In this document: piece by piece, positions 7,472 to 14,505 of the stretch | Position numbering within the stretch: position 1 is the first letter of the stretch | Layout of the letters: each line of letters begins with the position of its first letter | From: Deltaproteobacteria bacterium | Lineage (GTDB): Bacteria; Myxococcota_A; UBA9160; SZUA-336 | DNA length: 22,924 nucleotides | Assembly (NCBI GenBank): GCA_030665705.1 | Contig: DAOUZG010000001.1 | Location: 1 to 22,924, forward strand | Reading direction: 5' to 3' | Notes under the pieces: generated by a model | What the model was told of the DNA's origin: nothing | Database searches by the model: none | Seen by the model: the letters and a program-made list of their open reading frames with translations, nothing else | Made by a program: the position numbers and the translations under genes

Positions 7472-7999
7472 ATGCCGGAGCAGCTGGCGTTGCGGGAGTT
7501 CTCTTCGCCCATCGGAGCGCTGCGGCTCGCCGCGACGTCGAAGGGGCTCGTGCGGCTGGCGTTTCCGCGCGAGCGCGGCCTCGGGTTCCGCGGGTGGCTG
7601 GAGCGCCACGTCCCGGACGCTTCTTCCGTCGATTGGGTGCCCGTGCTCGACAAGGTGGCCGCGGAGCTCGAGGAGTACTTCTCGGGTCGAAGAACGGCGT
7701 TCAGCGTTCCGCTGGACCTCCGGGGCACGCCCTTTCAGCGAGCGGTGTGGGAGGAGCTTCTCCGGATCCCCTACGGCGAGGTACGAAGCTACGGGGAGGT
7801 GGCGGGAATCCTGGGTCGTCCGCGTGCGGCCCGCGCCGTGGGCACGGCGGTCGGAGCGAATCCGGTCCCCGTACTCGTCCCGTGCCACCGGGTCATCGAG
7901 GGGAGCGGGGGACTCGGAGGTTTCGGCGGGGGTCTCCAGGCGAAGCGGGAGCTTCTCGCGCTCGAGCGTGCCCGGCTCCCCGCCGGAAGACTGCTCTAA
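7472..7999 (+). CDS. ogt: Methylated-DNA--protein-cysteine methyltransferase
   Basis: 175 residues. A suicide repair protein that moves the methyl group from O6-methylguanine (and O4-methylthymine) to its own cysteine. The active-site motif PCHRVI contains Cys138. Upstream are TPFQRAVWEELLRIPYGEVRSYGEVA, the DNA-recognition helix region, and RAARAVGTAVGANP with the arginine finger at about Arg121. The length fits the Ogt type without an Ada N-terminal domain. The ATG at 7472 lies 11 bases after the response regulator stop, so the two are likely co-transcribed. Downstream is the repeat-rich convergent spacer. Confidence 0.95.
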   Translation: MPEQLALREFSSPIGALRLAATSKGLVRLAFPRERGLGFRGWLERHVPDASSVDWVPVLDKVAAELEEYFSGRRTAFSVPLDLRGTPFQRAVWEELLRIPYGEVRSYGEVAGILGRPRAARAVGTAVGANPVPVLVPCHRVIEGSGGLGGFGGGLQAKRELLALERARLPAGRLL

Positions 8000-8005
8000 C
8001 CGGCC

Positions 8006-8093
8006 TTAGCGGGTTATCGGGCGGCAGAGCCACCCTGCCCGCACGCCGCGTGACTTCGTGCGCGGCTCCGTTAGCGGGTTATCGGGCGGCAGA
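8006..8093. repeat. Exact 23-base direct repeat, two copies 65 bases apart
   Basis: Copies at 8006-8028 and 8071-8093 are identical and begin TTAGCGGGTTATCGGGCGG. The intervening bases include one copy each of the GCCCGCACGCCGCGTG and CGTGCGCGGCT phrases, so the arrangement is a mosaic of several repeated words. Confidence 0.85.
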
Positions 8094-8108
8094 TCTTTCC
8101 GGCCTAAC

Positions 8109-8142
8109 GGCGGGCGTAGCCCGCCTTGCCGGGCGGCGCCCG
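8109..8142. repeat. Two adjacent perfect hairpins in the spacer
   Basis: GGCGGGC (8109-8115) pairs with GCCCGCC (8119-8125) around GTA. CGGGC (8130-8134) pairs with GCCCG (8138-8142) around GGC. They resemble REP/BIME-type palindromic units in form only. Confidence 0.7.
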
Positions 8143-8186
8143 ACTGCGTGTGCGCCTCGTCGCCTGCCCGCACGCCGCGTGGCAAG

Positions 8187-8290
8187 CCCCGCAGGGGCGC
8201 GCAGCGAGCCGGCAGCGAGCGAAGCGCGTAGGGCGTGACCCCGCAGGGGCGCGCAGCGAGCCAGCAGCGAGCGAAGCGCGTAGGGCGTGA
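8187..8290. repeat. 52-base tandem duplication
   Basis: Copies at 8187-8238 and 8239-8290 differ at one base (GAGCCGG versus GAGCCAG). Each starts with the small hairpin CCCC-GCA-GGGG and contains GCAGCGAGC...GAGCGAAGCGCG words. Two copies without spacers do not make a CRISPR. Confidence 0.9.
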
Positions 8291-8302
8291 CCGCTCACGC
8301 CC
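8283..8302. repeat. Perfect 8-base inverted repeat at the end of the tandem duplication
   Basis: GGGCGTGA (8283-8290), loop CCGC, TCACGCCC (8295-8302). It lies about 40 bases past the metB stop and could end either convergent transcript, but no T-run follows on either strand. Confidence 0.6.
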
Positions 8303-8343
8303 ATAACGCGAAAGACTCGTGCGCGGCTTAGCTTAGAGCTTGG

Positions 8344-9537
8344 TCAGACCCGTTCGAGGGCCTGTTCCACGTCCGCGATCAGGTCTTCGACATCCTCCAA
8401 TCCGACGGCGTAGCGGACCAGGTTGTCGCGGATGCCGAGCTGAGCCCGCTCCTCCGGCGAGTGGTCCCAGTAGGACATGACCGCGGGCTGCATGACGAGG
8501 GCCTCGACACCGCCGAGGCTGGGAGCGATGTAGGGGATGCGGAGCGCATCGATGAACTTCGCGGTGGCTTGTAGGTCGCCTCGAATGTCGAAGCTGACCA
8601 CACCCCCGAACCCCCGCATCTGGCTGCGTGCCACGGCGTGGTCGGGATGGCTGGGGAGCCCGGGGTAGTAGACCTGCTCCACCGCCCGGTGTTGCTCCAG
8701 GTAGCGGGCGAGTGCGAGCGCCGTTGCGTTCTGCCGCTCCACCCGCACGCTCAGGGTCTTGATTCCCCGCAGGAGCAGGTAGGCCGCATGCGGATCCATC
8801 ACGCCCCCCAGGATTCCCTGGAGGTAGCGCACCTTGCCGACGAGCTCCCCGTTCCCCACGACCGCCCCTGCCAGAACGTCGTTGTGGCCCGCCAGGTACT
8901 TGGTCCCGGAGTGCAGGGAGAGATCGGCGCCTAGCTCGAGGACCTTCTGGTTGATCGGTGTGACGAAGGTCGAATCGATCACGCAGATCGCTCCGTGATC
9001 TCGGCAGAGACCGGCGACCCGCGGGATGTCGATGACCCGAAGGTAGGGGTTCGTCGGAGACTCCGAGAAGAACAGGCTTGCGCTCTTCTCCTTGAGCACG
9101 CGTTCCAGACCGTCCAGGTCCGCCGGATCCAGGATCGTGGCCTCCACTCCCATCCTCGGGAGAACTCTTACGATGAACTCGCGGGTCCGCTTGTAGCAGT
9201 CCGTCGTCGTGACGATGTGTCCCCCTGCCGGGACGAGCGCGAGGAGCAGCGTCGTGACGCTGCTCATGCCGGAGGCGCTGAGCAGGCAGTCTTCCGCCCC
9301 CTCGAGGGCACAGATCTTCTGCTCCACCGTGCGGACCGTCGGGTTCCCGTAGCGGGCGTACTCGAAGCTCTGCTGGCGACCCTCCTGGTAGTCGATCACC
9401 TCCTGGGTGTCGTGGAACCAGTAGGTCGAAGTCTGGACGATCGGGGTCGTGATCGAGTCCGCGACTCGCTGACGCCCTTCGCGCTCGCCGCTATGGACCG
9501 CACGGGTCGAATCACCTTGCTGCGTCTTCTTCGTCAT
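8344..9537 (-). CDS. metB: Cystathionine gamma-synthase, plant-type (PLP-dependent trans-sulfuration enzyme)
   Basis: 397-residue Cys/Met metabolism PLP enzyme. It joins an activated homoserine and cysteine into cystathionine on the way to methionine. Motifs: YARYGNPTVRTVE (PLP phosphate and Tyr region), SASGMSSVTT, ESPTNPYLRVIDI, VIDSTFVTPINQKVLELGADL, and the PLP lysine Lys213 in SGTKYLAGHNDVLAG. The CYKRTREF and STFVTPINQK wording is closer to plant cystathionine gamma-synthase than to E. coli MetB; this is from memory, not a search. Cystathionine gamma-lyase or O-acetylhomoserine sulfhydrylase activity cannot be excluded. The ATG at 9537 lacks a Shine-Dalgarno. The gene starts 37 bases after the PHP gene and is probably the last of the minus-strand operon. 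No S-box or other methionine riboswitch is seen upstream. Confidence 0.88.
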   Translation of the reverse strand: MTKKTQQGDSTRAVHSGEREGRQRVADSITTPIVQTSTYWFHDTQEVIDYQEGRQQSFEYARYGNPTVRTVEQKICALEGAEDCLLSASGMSSVTTLLLALVPAGGHIVTTTDCYKRTREFIVRVLPRMGVEATILDPADLDGLERVLKEKSASLFFSESPTNPYLRVIDIPRVAGLCRDHGAICVIDSTFVTPINQKVLELGADLSLHSGTKYLAGHNDVLAGAVVGNGELVGKVRYLQGILGGVMDPHAAYLLLRGIKTLSVRVERQNATALALARYLEQHRAVEQVYYPGLPSHPDHAVARSQMRGFGGVVSFDIRGDLQATAKFIDALRIPYIAPSLGGVEALVMQPAVMSYWDHSPEERAQLGIRDNLVRYAVGLEDVEDLIADVEQALERV

Positions 9538-9574
9538 GGGGGAGGGCGGAGGTTACCCCCGCACTGAAAGTCGG

Positions 9575-10465
9575 TCAACGTCGTTCCGGCAGGGTCCAAG
9601 GCCCCCGCTCGCGGAGCCGCTCGAGGACAGCACCGAATGCCTCGGGCCCGAATCGGATGTCCCCGCGGCCGCGGCCCAGCGCGACATCGGGCTTGCTCGC
9701 CCCATGGAAGTCGCTTCCTCCGGTCGGCACGAGGCCGTGTAGGCGTCCCAGACGGGAAATGCGTTTTCTCTGCTTCCGACTCAGGCTCGGATGCTGGACC
9801 TCGATCCCGTCCAAACCGAGCCGGGCGACGCGTGCGACGAACCTCTCCAGGCCACCCGGGCCATCGACTCCCACCGAGAGTGGCGGGTGCGCGAGCACCG
9901 CGATACCGCCCGCCTCGTGGATCATGTGGATGGCCTCTGCGGCGGTCACTCCGCGGCGAGGAACGAAGGCTGGCGCGTGTCTACCGATGAACCGGTCGAA
10001 CGCCTCCTGGGCGGTTCGGCAGACCGACATCCGGACGAGGGCCTCCGCGATGTGGGGCCGTCCGACGGCGCTGCGCGCTGCGAGGTCCCGGATGAACTGA
10101 TCCGGGATCTGAATACCGAGCTTCCGAAGCCGCTCCAGGATCCGCAATCCCCGCTCGAGCCGGTCGCGGCGGCGAGACTCGAGGTTCGAAGCGAGCGTCT
10201 TGCACTCGGGGTCGATCCCGAAGCCGAGGATGTGCATCTGCCTCGATCCGCCCGCCTCCGACACCGAGATCTCGGTGCCGGGAACGACGACCACCGCGCG
10301 CGCCCTTCCCTCCTCGACCGCCTCGGTAAGGCCCGCAATCGTGTCGTGGTCGGTGAGAGCCAGGCCCGCGATGCCCTGTTCGTCTGCCTCCCGCACGATC
10401 TCCGTCGGAGTCAGCGTGCCGTCTGAAGCCGTCGAGTGGACGTGAAGGTCGAAGCGCTCTCCCAT
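9575..10465 (-). CDS. PHP-domain phosphoesterase (RNase AM / 3',5'-nucleoside bisphosphate phosphatase type)
   Basis: 296 residues with a complete PHP metal site: HVHSTASDG (H8, H10, D15), LTDHDT (H40), GTEIS (E65), H78 in the MHILGFG strand, AHP (H193) and GSDFHG (D252, H254). An inserted helical part (about 95-175) contains GRPHIAEALV, usual for the YciV/TrpH group. Members characterised in that group trim 5' ends of RNAs or remove the 3' phosphate of 3',5'-bisphosphonucleotides; which applies here cannot be read from sequence. The ATG at 10465 directly follows the TAG (10466-10468) of the upstream gene, so translation is probably coupled to the C-terminal part of the sulfatase-like gene even though that gene is interrupted. 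Confidence 0.92.
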   Translation of the reverse strand: MGERFDLHVHSTASDGTLTPTEIVREADEQGIAGLALTDHDTIAGLTEAVEEGRARAVVVVPGTEISVSEAGGSRQMHILGFGIDPECKTLASNLESRRRDRLERGLRILERLRKLGIQIPDQFIRDLAARSAVGRPHIAEALVRMSVCRTAQEAFDRFIGRHAPAFVPRRGVTAAEAIHMIHEAGGIAVLAHPPLSVGVDGPGGLERFVARVARLGLDGIEVQHPSLSRKQRKRISRLGRLHGLVPTGGSDFHGASKPDVALGRGRGDIRFGPEAFGAVLERLRERGPWTLPERR

Positions 10466-11359
10466 CTAGCGACACTCCTCGACATACCCGAGGGCCTTCA
10501 GTTTCTCACAATCCTCCAGCGAGATCTCCGCGATCTCACCCGTTGCGGGGTTGGCCTGTGCTTCGAACTCGAGAGTGATCAGTTCTCCGAGAAGGATCTG
10601 AGCACGATCGGGCTGGTTCTCGGTGAGGTTGTTCATTTCTCCTGCATCGGCGGCTACGTGGTAGAGCTCGAGCTCCGAGAGTCCCCGGGGATTGCCAGGG
10701 TTCGCGCGAATCAGCTTCCATCCGCTGGCTCGTATGGCCTGGAGGACGTTCCCCTCGTGGTCCTCCTCGGCATAGACCGTTCGCTCATGGTCCCTCCCCG
10801 CCAGCAGGTCGTCGCCCTGCATCGACGGGGGTACTGGCGCATCGACGAGGGCGAGCAAGGTAGGGGCGATGTCGATCAGCCGGACCTGCCCCTCCCAGCG
10901 CGGCGGCGCAGCGCGTCTGCCACGCGGCCACTTTGCGATGAACGGGACGGCGATTTGCTCGTCGTACAGGGTGAGTCCGTGCCACCAGCCGCCGTGCTCC
11001 TGGAACTCCTCCCCGTGGTCCGACGTGATGACCACCATCAGATCCTCGTAGAGTCCCCGGCGCTCCAGCTCGGCAACGAGCTCCCCGAAGCGTTGATCGA
11101 AGTACTCGATCTCGCCTTCGTACCGGCGCACCATATCGTCCCGTAGCTCCGGTGCCGGGTCGGGCGTCGTGGCTCGGGCAATTGCCTGTCCGTCATCCGG
11201 ATGGGTGAAGTAGGGATCGTGCGGCTCCATGTAGTGGAGAAGCAGAAAGAACCGCTCGCTCCCGTGCCGATTCAGCCACTCGACGGTCGTGCGGTTCACC
11301 ACCTCGGCCGGCTGATAGGCCTGCCCTGGCCGAAGCGCGCCCGACAGCCTCCCGGCCAC
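10466..11359 (-). CDS. Sulfatase/phosphotransferase-like domain, C-terminal part of the stop-interrupted flippase fusion
   Basis: The frame from GTG 11359 to TAG 10466 gives 297 residues. It is the second half of an alkaline-phosphatase-superfamily sulfatase-like domain: FFLLLHYMEPHDPY, EGEIEYFDQRFGELV, and the metal-binding stretch VITSDHGEEFQEHGGWWHG with Asp and His ligands, then LYDEQIAVPFIAKWP. It lacks the N-terminal strand and the nucleophile, which are encoded before the stop at 11417-11419. It is in exactly the same frame as the upstream piece, with 19 sense codons between TAA and GTG that also look like family sequence (LFGARDSTSRLLLYEVAKR). On its own it should not be catalytic. 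It is best read as the 3' part of one gene spanning 13525-10466. The GTG is only the first possible restart, with no ribosome binding site evidence. Confidence 0.85.
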   Translation of the reverse strand: MAGRLSGALRPGQAYQPAEVVNRTTVEWLNRHGSERFFLLLHYMEPHDPYFTHPDDGQAIARATTPDPAPELRDDMVRRYEGEIEYFDQRFGELVAELERRGLYEDLMVVITSDHGEEFQEHGGWWHGLTLYDEQIAVPFIAKWPRGRRAAPPRWEGQVRLIDIAPTLLALVDAPVPPSMQGDDLLAGRDHERTVYAEEDHEGNVLQAIRASGWKLIRANPGNPRGLSELELYHVAADAGEMNNLTENQPDRAQILLGELITLEFEAQANPATGEIAEISLEDCEKLKALGYVEECR

Positions 11360-11416
11360 GCGTTTGGCGACCTCGTACAGGAGCAGCCTCGATGTCGAGT
11401 CCCGCGCGCCGAAGAG

Positions 11417-11419
11417 TTA
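11417..11419 (-). other. Single in-frame TAA interrupting the flippase-sulfatase fusion gene
   Basis: The upstream protein ends ...EYRYLTPD, then TAA, then LFGARDS... in the same frame. Related proteins, as I recall them, have an aromatic residue (Tyr) at this point. One base change (TAC or TAT instead of TAA; plus-strand base 11417) would give a continuous frame of 1019 codons. Confidence 0.85.
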
Positions 11420-13525
11420 GTCCGGGGTGAGGTAGCGATACTCGTCGAAGCCCTGCTGGAAGTTGAAGCTGGGGCTCAGGTTGATGTTCGTGACGATCCC
11501 ACCCGTCGTGTAGCCGAACGCAGAGAGCGCCTCCGCCAGGGTCACGACCGAGTCTGGAAGTCGGGACGGCTTGAGCACCGCTTGGTGGGAGCTCGGATAG
11601 AGCGACGTCAGGATCGAGGCGATAGAGGGCTTCGTCCACGAAGCCTGAGCAAACGCGGCACGAAACACGCTGCCCTCGCCGGCGAGCCTGTCGAGGGTCG
11701 GGGTCTCGACGCCACTCCCGCCGTAGATCGAGAGGGCGTCAGCGCGCAGGGTGTCGACGATCACGAGCAGCAGGTTGGGTAGATTCGTGAGGTGCGCCGC
11801 GATGGGCCGGGGCTCGGAGGTCGTTGGCGGCGCAGGTCCGAACCGCGCGTTCACCCCGCCGGCGAGCAGCACGCACATGAGGAAGGCCGGCACGGCCACG
11901 CGGGTCGCAAACCCCCGACGTAGCCTGGTCGCCGCGAGGAGGCGCACCGCCGCAAGCAGAACGAGCGCCGCCACCGCGTGGATCCCGACCACAGCCGCCA
12001 GGAGAGCCACGGGCGGAAGCTTCTCCCCGTAGAAGTCGCGGTAGAGGAAAAACACCGTCGCAACGAGGCTGAACGGGACGAGGCAGGCGGCGAATCCGAG
12101 CGCGGGGATCCATCGCTCCATCGCCAAACGCGGGATCGGAAGCACTCCGAGAGCCGCCCCTCCAATTCCGCCGGCCAGCCCGAGCAGCAACCCGTAGGCG
12201 AGCGGAGCGGCCCAGAAGACCTGCGCCTCATCGGTGACCTTTCCGAGAAACAGCAGGTAGCTGGCCTCACCGAAACCGATCAGCAGCCCTGCATAGAGTC
12301 CTGCAGCAAGCCCCAGCCGTGTTCCGCGGGTGATCCGGGGGAACATCGGGTCGGGCTGGCCCTCCGCTCCACCCTCCGGAGCGCCGAGGCCGAAATCAGA
12401 AGCCGCGCGCCGTGCCGCCTCGTAGTCGACCTGGGTTCCGTCCACGAGGCAGCGAGCGGGACGGTAGCTTTCACCGCGGACAATCCAGGGGATAGCCCCC
12501 AGCAGGGTCGGCGCCTCCGCCGCTAGAAATCCGAGCAGGCCCGAGGCGGCAGCCACGGCGAACGTCATTTGGTTCTGGAGGAGCAGCCCCTGCGCGAGCT
12601 CCCGGATGCCTTCTCCCGCAATCGTGAAGGGGCTGATGACCGTCGCAAAGATCTGGATCGACGACGCAAACGTCACGTCCCAGAAGCCCGCGGAGTCGGC
12701 CCGCACACCGAGGGCCCGCGCCGTGAAGTAGTACATGGCTGCGGTCATGAAGTGCGAAACCAACGAGAGCCCCCAGGCCCCCAGGAGCAGCGCCTTGTGT
12801 CGACTGTAGGCGGTTGCTCCCTCGGCGACCCGCTCGAGGGTTCGGTGGAATGTGGGGAGCGGGAGCCGCTGGACGATGAAGCGCACGAGGGCCGGCCCCG
12901 GCCAGAAAAACGCGGCCACGACCAGACCGAGTGGTGTGAGGGCGATCGGCACGCCGATCAGAGCGAGAACCGGCGCGTAGTCTCCGAAGATCGAGATCCC
13001 GAACGGAAGGGCGATCAGGAACGTGCCGAAGATCCCCGAAAGCCCCAGGAGCTTCTCGACGAGGGTGGCCGTCGAGACCTCGACGCTCCGTCCGCTGAAG
13101 CGGGCAGCATCGTAGAGCTTGTAACCGTCGAGCCCGAGTGTGGAGGGGAGGAAGGTCCCGAGGAAGCGCCCGGTGAAGAAAGCACCGACGATGTGCCTTA
13201 CCGGAAGATCGATCCCCTGTCCGCGAAGCATCAGGATCCACCGGGTGATGCTCGCCCCGATGCCCACGAGCTTGATCGCCGTAGCGGCGAGCGTGAATCC
13301 TACGAACGTCCAGAGATCCAGCGCCTGGATCCGATCGCCGAGAACCTCGTAGACCGTGAGCCCCTCGTGCTCGTGGAAGAGGATCAGCCACATCACCCGC
13401 ATGGTGAGGTAGGCCTTCAGCACGAACGTAGCGCGCGTTCTCCACGCTCCGTGGAGCAACCGACGCGCCAGCAGCGCTAGGAGCCCGATCCCGAGCAGCT
13501 CCAGGGTCAGTGCGAGAGCCTGCAT
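11417..13525 (-). CDS. Lysylphosphatidylglycerol synthase-TM/UPF0104 flippase-like membrane protein fused to the start of a sulfatase-like domain (interrupted)
   Basis: 702 residues before the TAA. Residues about 1-380 are a multi-helix UPF0104/PF03706-type membrane region, including GRFLGTFLPSTLGLDGYKLYDAARFSG and the FTIAGEGIRELAQGLLL stretch near 320. This family contains the flippase part of MprF and AglD-like proteins. After a soluble link come about five more hydrophobic segments (about 405-565). Residues 584-702 start a sulfatase fold: NLLLVIVDTLRAD with metal ligand Asp591, then ASWTKPSIAS, where the CxPSR nucleophile position is Thr631. Ser/Thr there is typical of phosphotransferases such as LtaS and EptA. 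Predicted role: moving and modifying a lipid-linked head group at the inner membrane (inferred). The ATG at 13525 overlaps the nucleoside hydrolase end by 19 bases. Confidence 0.85.
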   Translation of the reverse strand: MQALALTLELLGIGLLALLARRLLHGAWRTRATFVLKAYLTMRVMWLILFHEHEGLTVYEVLGDRIQALDLWTFVGFTLAATAIKLVGIGASITRWILMLRGQGIDLPVRHIVGAFFTGRFLGTFLPSTLGLDGYKLYDAARFSGRSVEVSTATLVEKLLGLSGIFGTFLIALPFGISIFGDYAPVLALIGVPIALTPLGLVVAAFFWPGPALVRFIVQRLPLPTFHRTLERVAEGATAYSRHKALLLGAWGLSLVSHFMTAAMYYFTARALGVRADSAGFWDVTFASSIQIFATVISPFTIAGEGIRELAQGLLLQNQMTFAVAAASGLLGFLAAEAPTLLGAIPWIVRGESYRPARCLVDGTQVDYEAARRAASDFGLGAPEGGAEGQPDPMFPRITRGTRLGLAAGLYAGLLIGFGEASYLLFLGKVTDEAQVFWAAPLAYGLLLGLAGGIGGAALGVLPIPRLAMERWIPALGFAACLVPFSLVATVFFLYRDFYGEKLPPVALLAAVVGIHAVAALVLLAAVRLLAATRLRRGFATRVAVPAFLMCVLLAGGVNARFGPAPPTTSEPRPIAAHLTNLPNLLLVIVDTLRADALSIYGGSGVETPTLDRLAGEGSVFRAAFAQASWTKPSIASILTSLYPSSHQAVLKPSRLPDSVVTLAEALSAFGYTTGGIVTNINLSPSFNFQQGFDEYRYLTPD

Positions 13526-14505
13526 CCGTCCTCCCGTGTTGGCTCGCGCTGCTCGAGACAGAAGCGCACGAGCCGCTCCATGCAGAGCGCCGCCACCGCC
13601 TCTGCGTCAACCTCCCGCGCGTATCGGACGGGTGGGACGGCTGCGCCGGCGCCTCGATCACGCGGAACAAGCCGGCCCCGGTCCGGGTCCTCTCCAGCTC
13701 GAGCTGCGAGCGTCAGCTCCTCGAATCGGAAATGGCGGGGCGCGAGCACGGCTGCTGCAGCGCAGGGATCGTGAAGGGTAGCGCAGCGCTCGCCCCGAGC
13801 GGCCGCCTCCGCGTTCATGAGCCGGTCGAGAAGCTCTGCGAGCATCCGCCCGCGCGGCCCCGCCGCAAACGGCTTGGTTGCGAGATCGTGCGGCCGCAGA
13901 ACCACTCGACGCGTGACGTCGAGCCCCACGACGCGCAGGCTCAAGCCGGATCCGAGCAGCGCCTCCGCCGCGTCGGGGTCCGCGAAGCAGTTGAACTCCG
14001 CAACGGGGGTGACGTTTCCCTGGACCAGGGTTCCCCCCATCCAGACGATCTCGACGTGCTCGAGAAGATCCCGCCCACGCTCGAGCATTCGTGCCAGGTT
14101 CGTGAGGGGCCCGAGCGCCAGGACGATCCGCGCGCCCGCCTTCTCGAGGCTGTGTCGGAACACCTCCTCTGCCTCACGCGGGGGCTCGTCGATGGGTGGA
14201 GGCAGGGAAACTCCGTGCCGACCGTCCTCACCGTGGATGTGCGTCGCCGCAACGGGCGCGCCCCGCAGCGGTCGCGCCGCTCCCCGACCCACCGGAATGC
14301 GGCTTGCGGCCAGCGCGAGGAACCGGCGGGCGTTTTCCGTGACTGCCTCTAGGCTGGCGTTGCCCGCGACCGTCGTGATCCCCGTGACCCTTACCTCGGG
14401 AGAGGCCAGGAGGATCGAGAGCGCCAGCAGGTCGTCCACCCCGGGGTCGGTGTCGATGTGCAGGGGGACGACGTCAGCGCATTGCACGGGCACGTCCCCG
14501 GTCAC
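13507..14505 (-). CDS. Nucleoside hydrolase (inosine-uridine preferring type)
   Basis: 332 residues. The family hydrolyses the N-glycosidic bond of ribonucleosides for base salvage. The calcium and ribose-binding motif IDTDPGVDD is present (D18, D20, D24, D25). Other landmarks are TTVAGNASLE, ALGPLTNLA, WMGGTLVQGNVTPVAEFNCFADP (E170, N172, D176) and the late metal ligand Asp246 in ATLHDPCAA. Substrate range cannot be told from sequence. The start is GTG 14505, overlapping the upstream lipoprotein TGA by four bases (GTGA), so the two are translationally coupled. The 3' end overlaps the flippase fusion by 19 bases. A nucleoside hydrolase between a lipoprotein and a membrane protein is an unusual grouping. 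There is no signal peptide, so it is cytoplasmic. Confidence 0.92.
   Translation of the reverse strand: MTGDVPVQCADVVPLHIDTDPGVDDLLALSILLASPEVRVTGITTVAGNASLEAVTENARRFLALAASRIPVGRGAARPLRGAPVAATHIHGEDGRHGVSLPPPIDEPPREAEEVFRHSLEKAGARIVLALGPLTNLARMLERGRDLLEHVEIVWMGGTLVQGNVTPVAEFNCFADPDAAEALLGSGLSLRVVGLDVTRRVVLRPHDLATKPFAAGPRGRMLAELLDRLMNAEAAARGERCATLHDPCAAAAVLAPRHFRFEELTLAARAGEDPDRGRLVPRDRGAGAAVPPVRYAREVDAEAVAALCMERLVRFCLEQREPTREDGCRLSH

Larger units (their letters stand above)
8000..8343. other. Repeat- and hairpin-rich spacer between convergent ogt and metB
   Basis: 344 bases with no credible gene. It holds a 23-base direct repeat (8006-8028 and 8071-8093), a second repeated phrase GCCCGCACGCCGCGTG (starting about 8038 and 8166), a third CGTGCGCGGCT (about 8057 and 8318), a 52-base tandem duplication (8187-8290) and several perfect hairpins. 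Open frames across it are low-complexity Ala/Arg translations of the repeats. The hairpins may serve as bidirectional transcription ends, although none has a T-run. Confidence 0.8.

Noticed and set aside
7594..8238. 214-codon plus-strand frame running into the spacer
   Set aside because: The first part is a shadow of ogt and the rest is an Ala/Arg translation of the intergenic repeats.
8187..8290. CRISPR array
   Set aside because: There are only two directly adjoining copies with no spacers, and no cas genes nearby.
9538..9574. Methionine-responsive riboswitch before metB
   Set aside because: The gap to the PHP gene is only 37 bases, too short for any known SAM riboswitch.
11978..13480. Plus-strand frames antisense to the flippase fusion (182 and 303 codons)
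   Set aside because: They are strongly charged translations opposite a clear membrane protein gene, with no domain seen.
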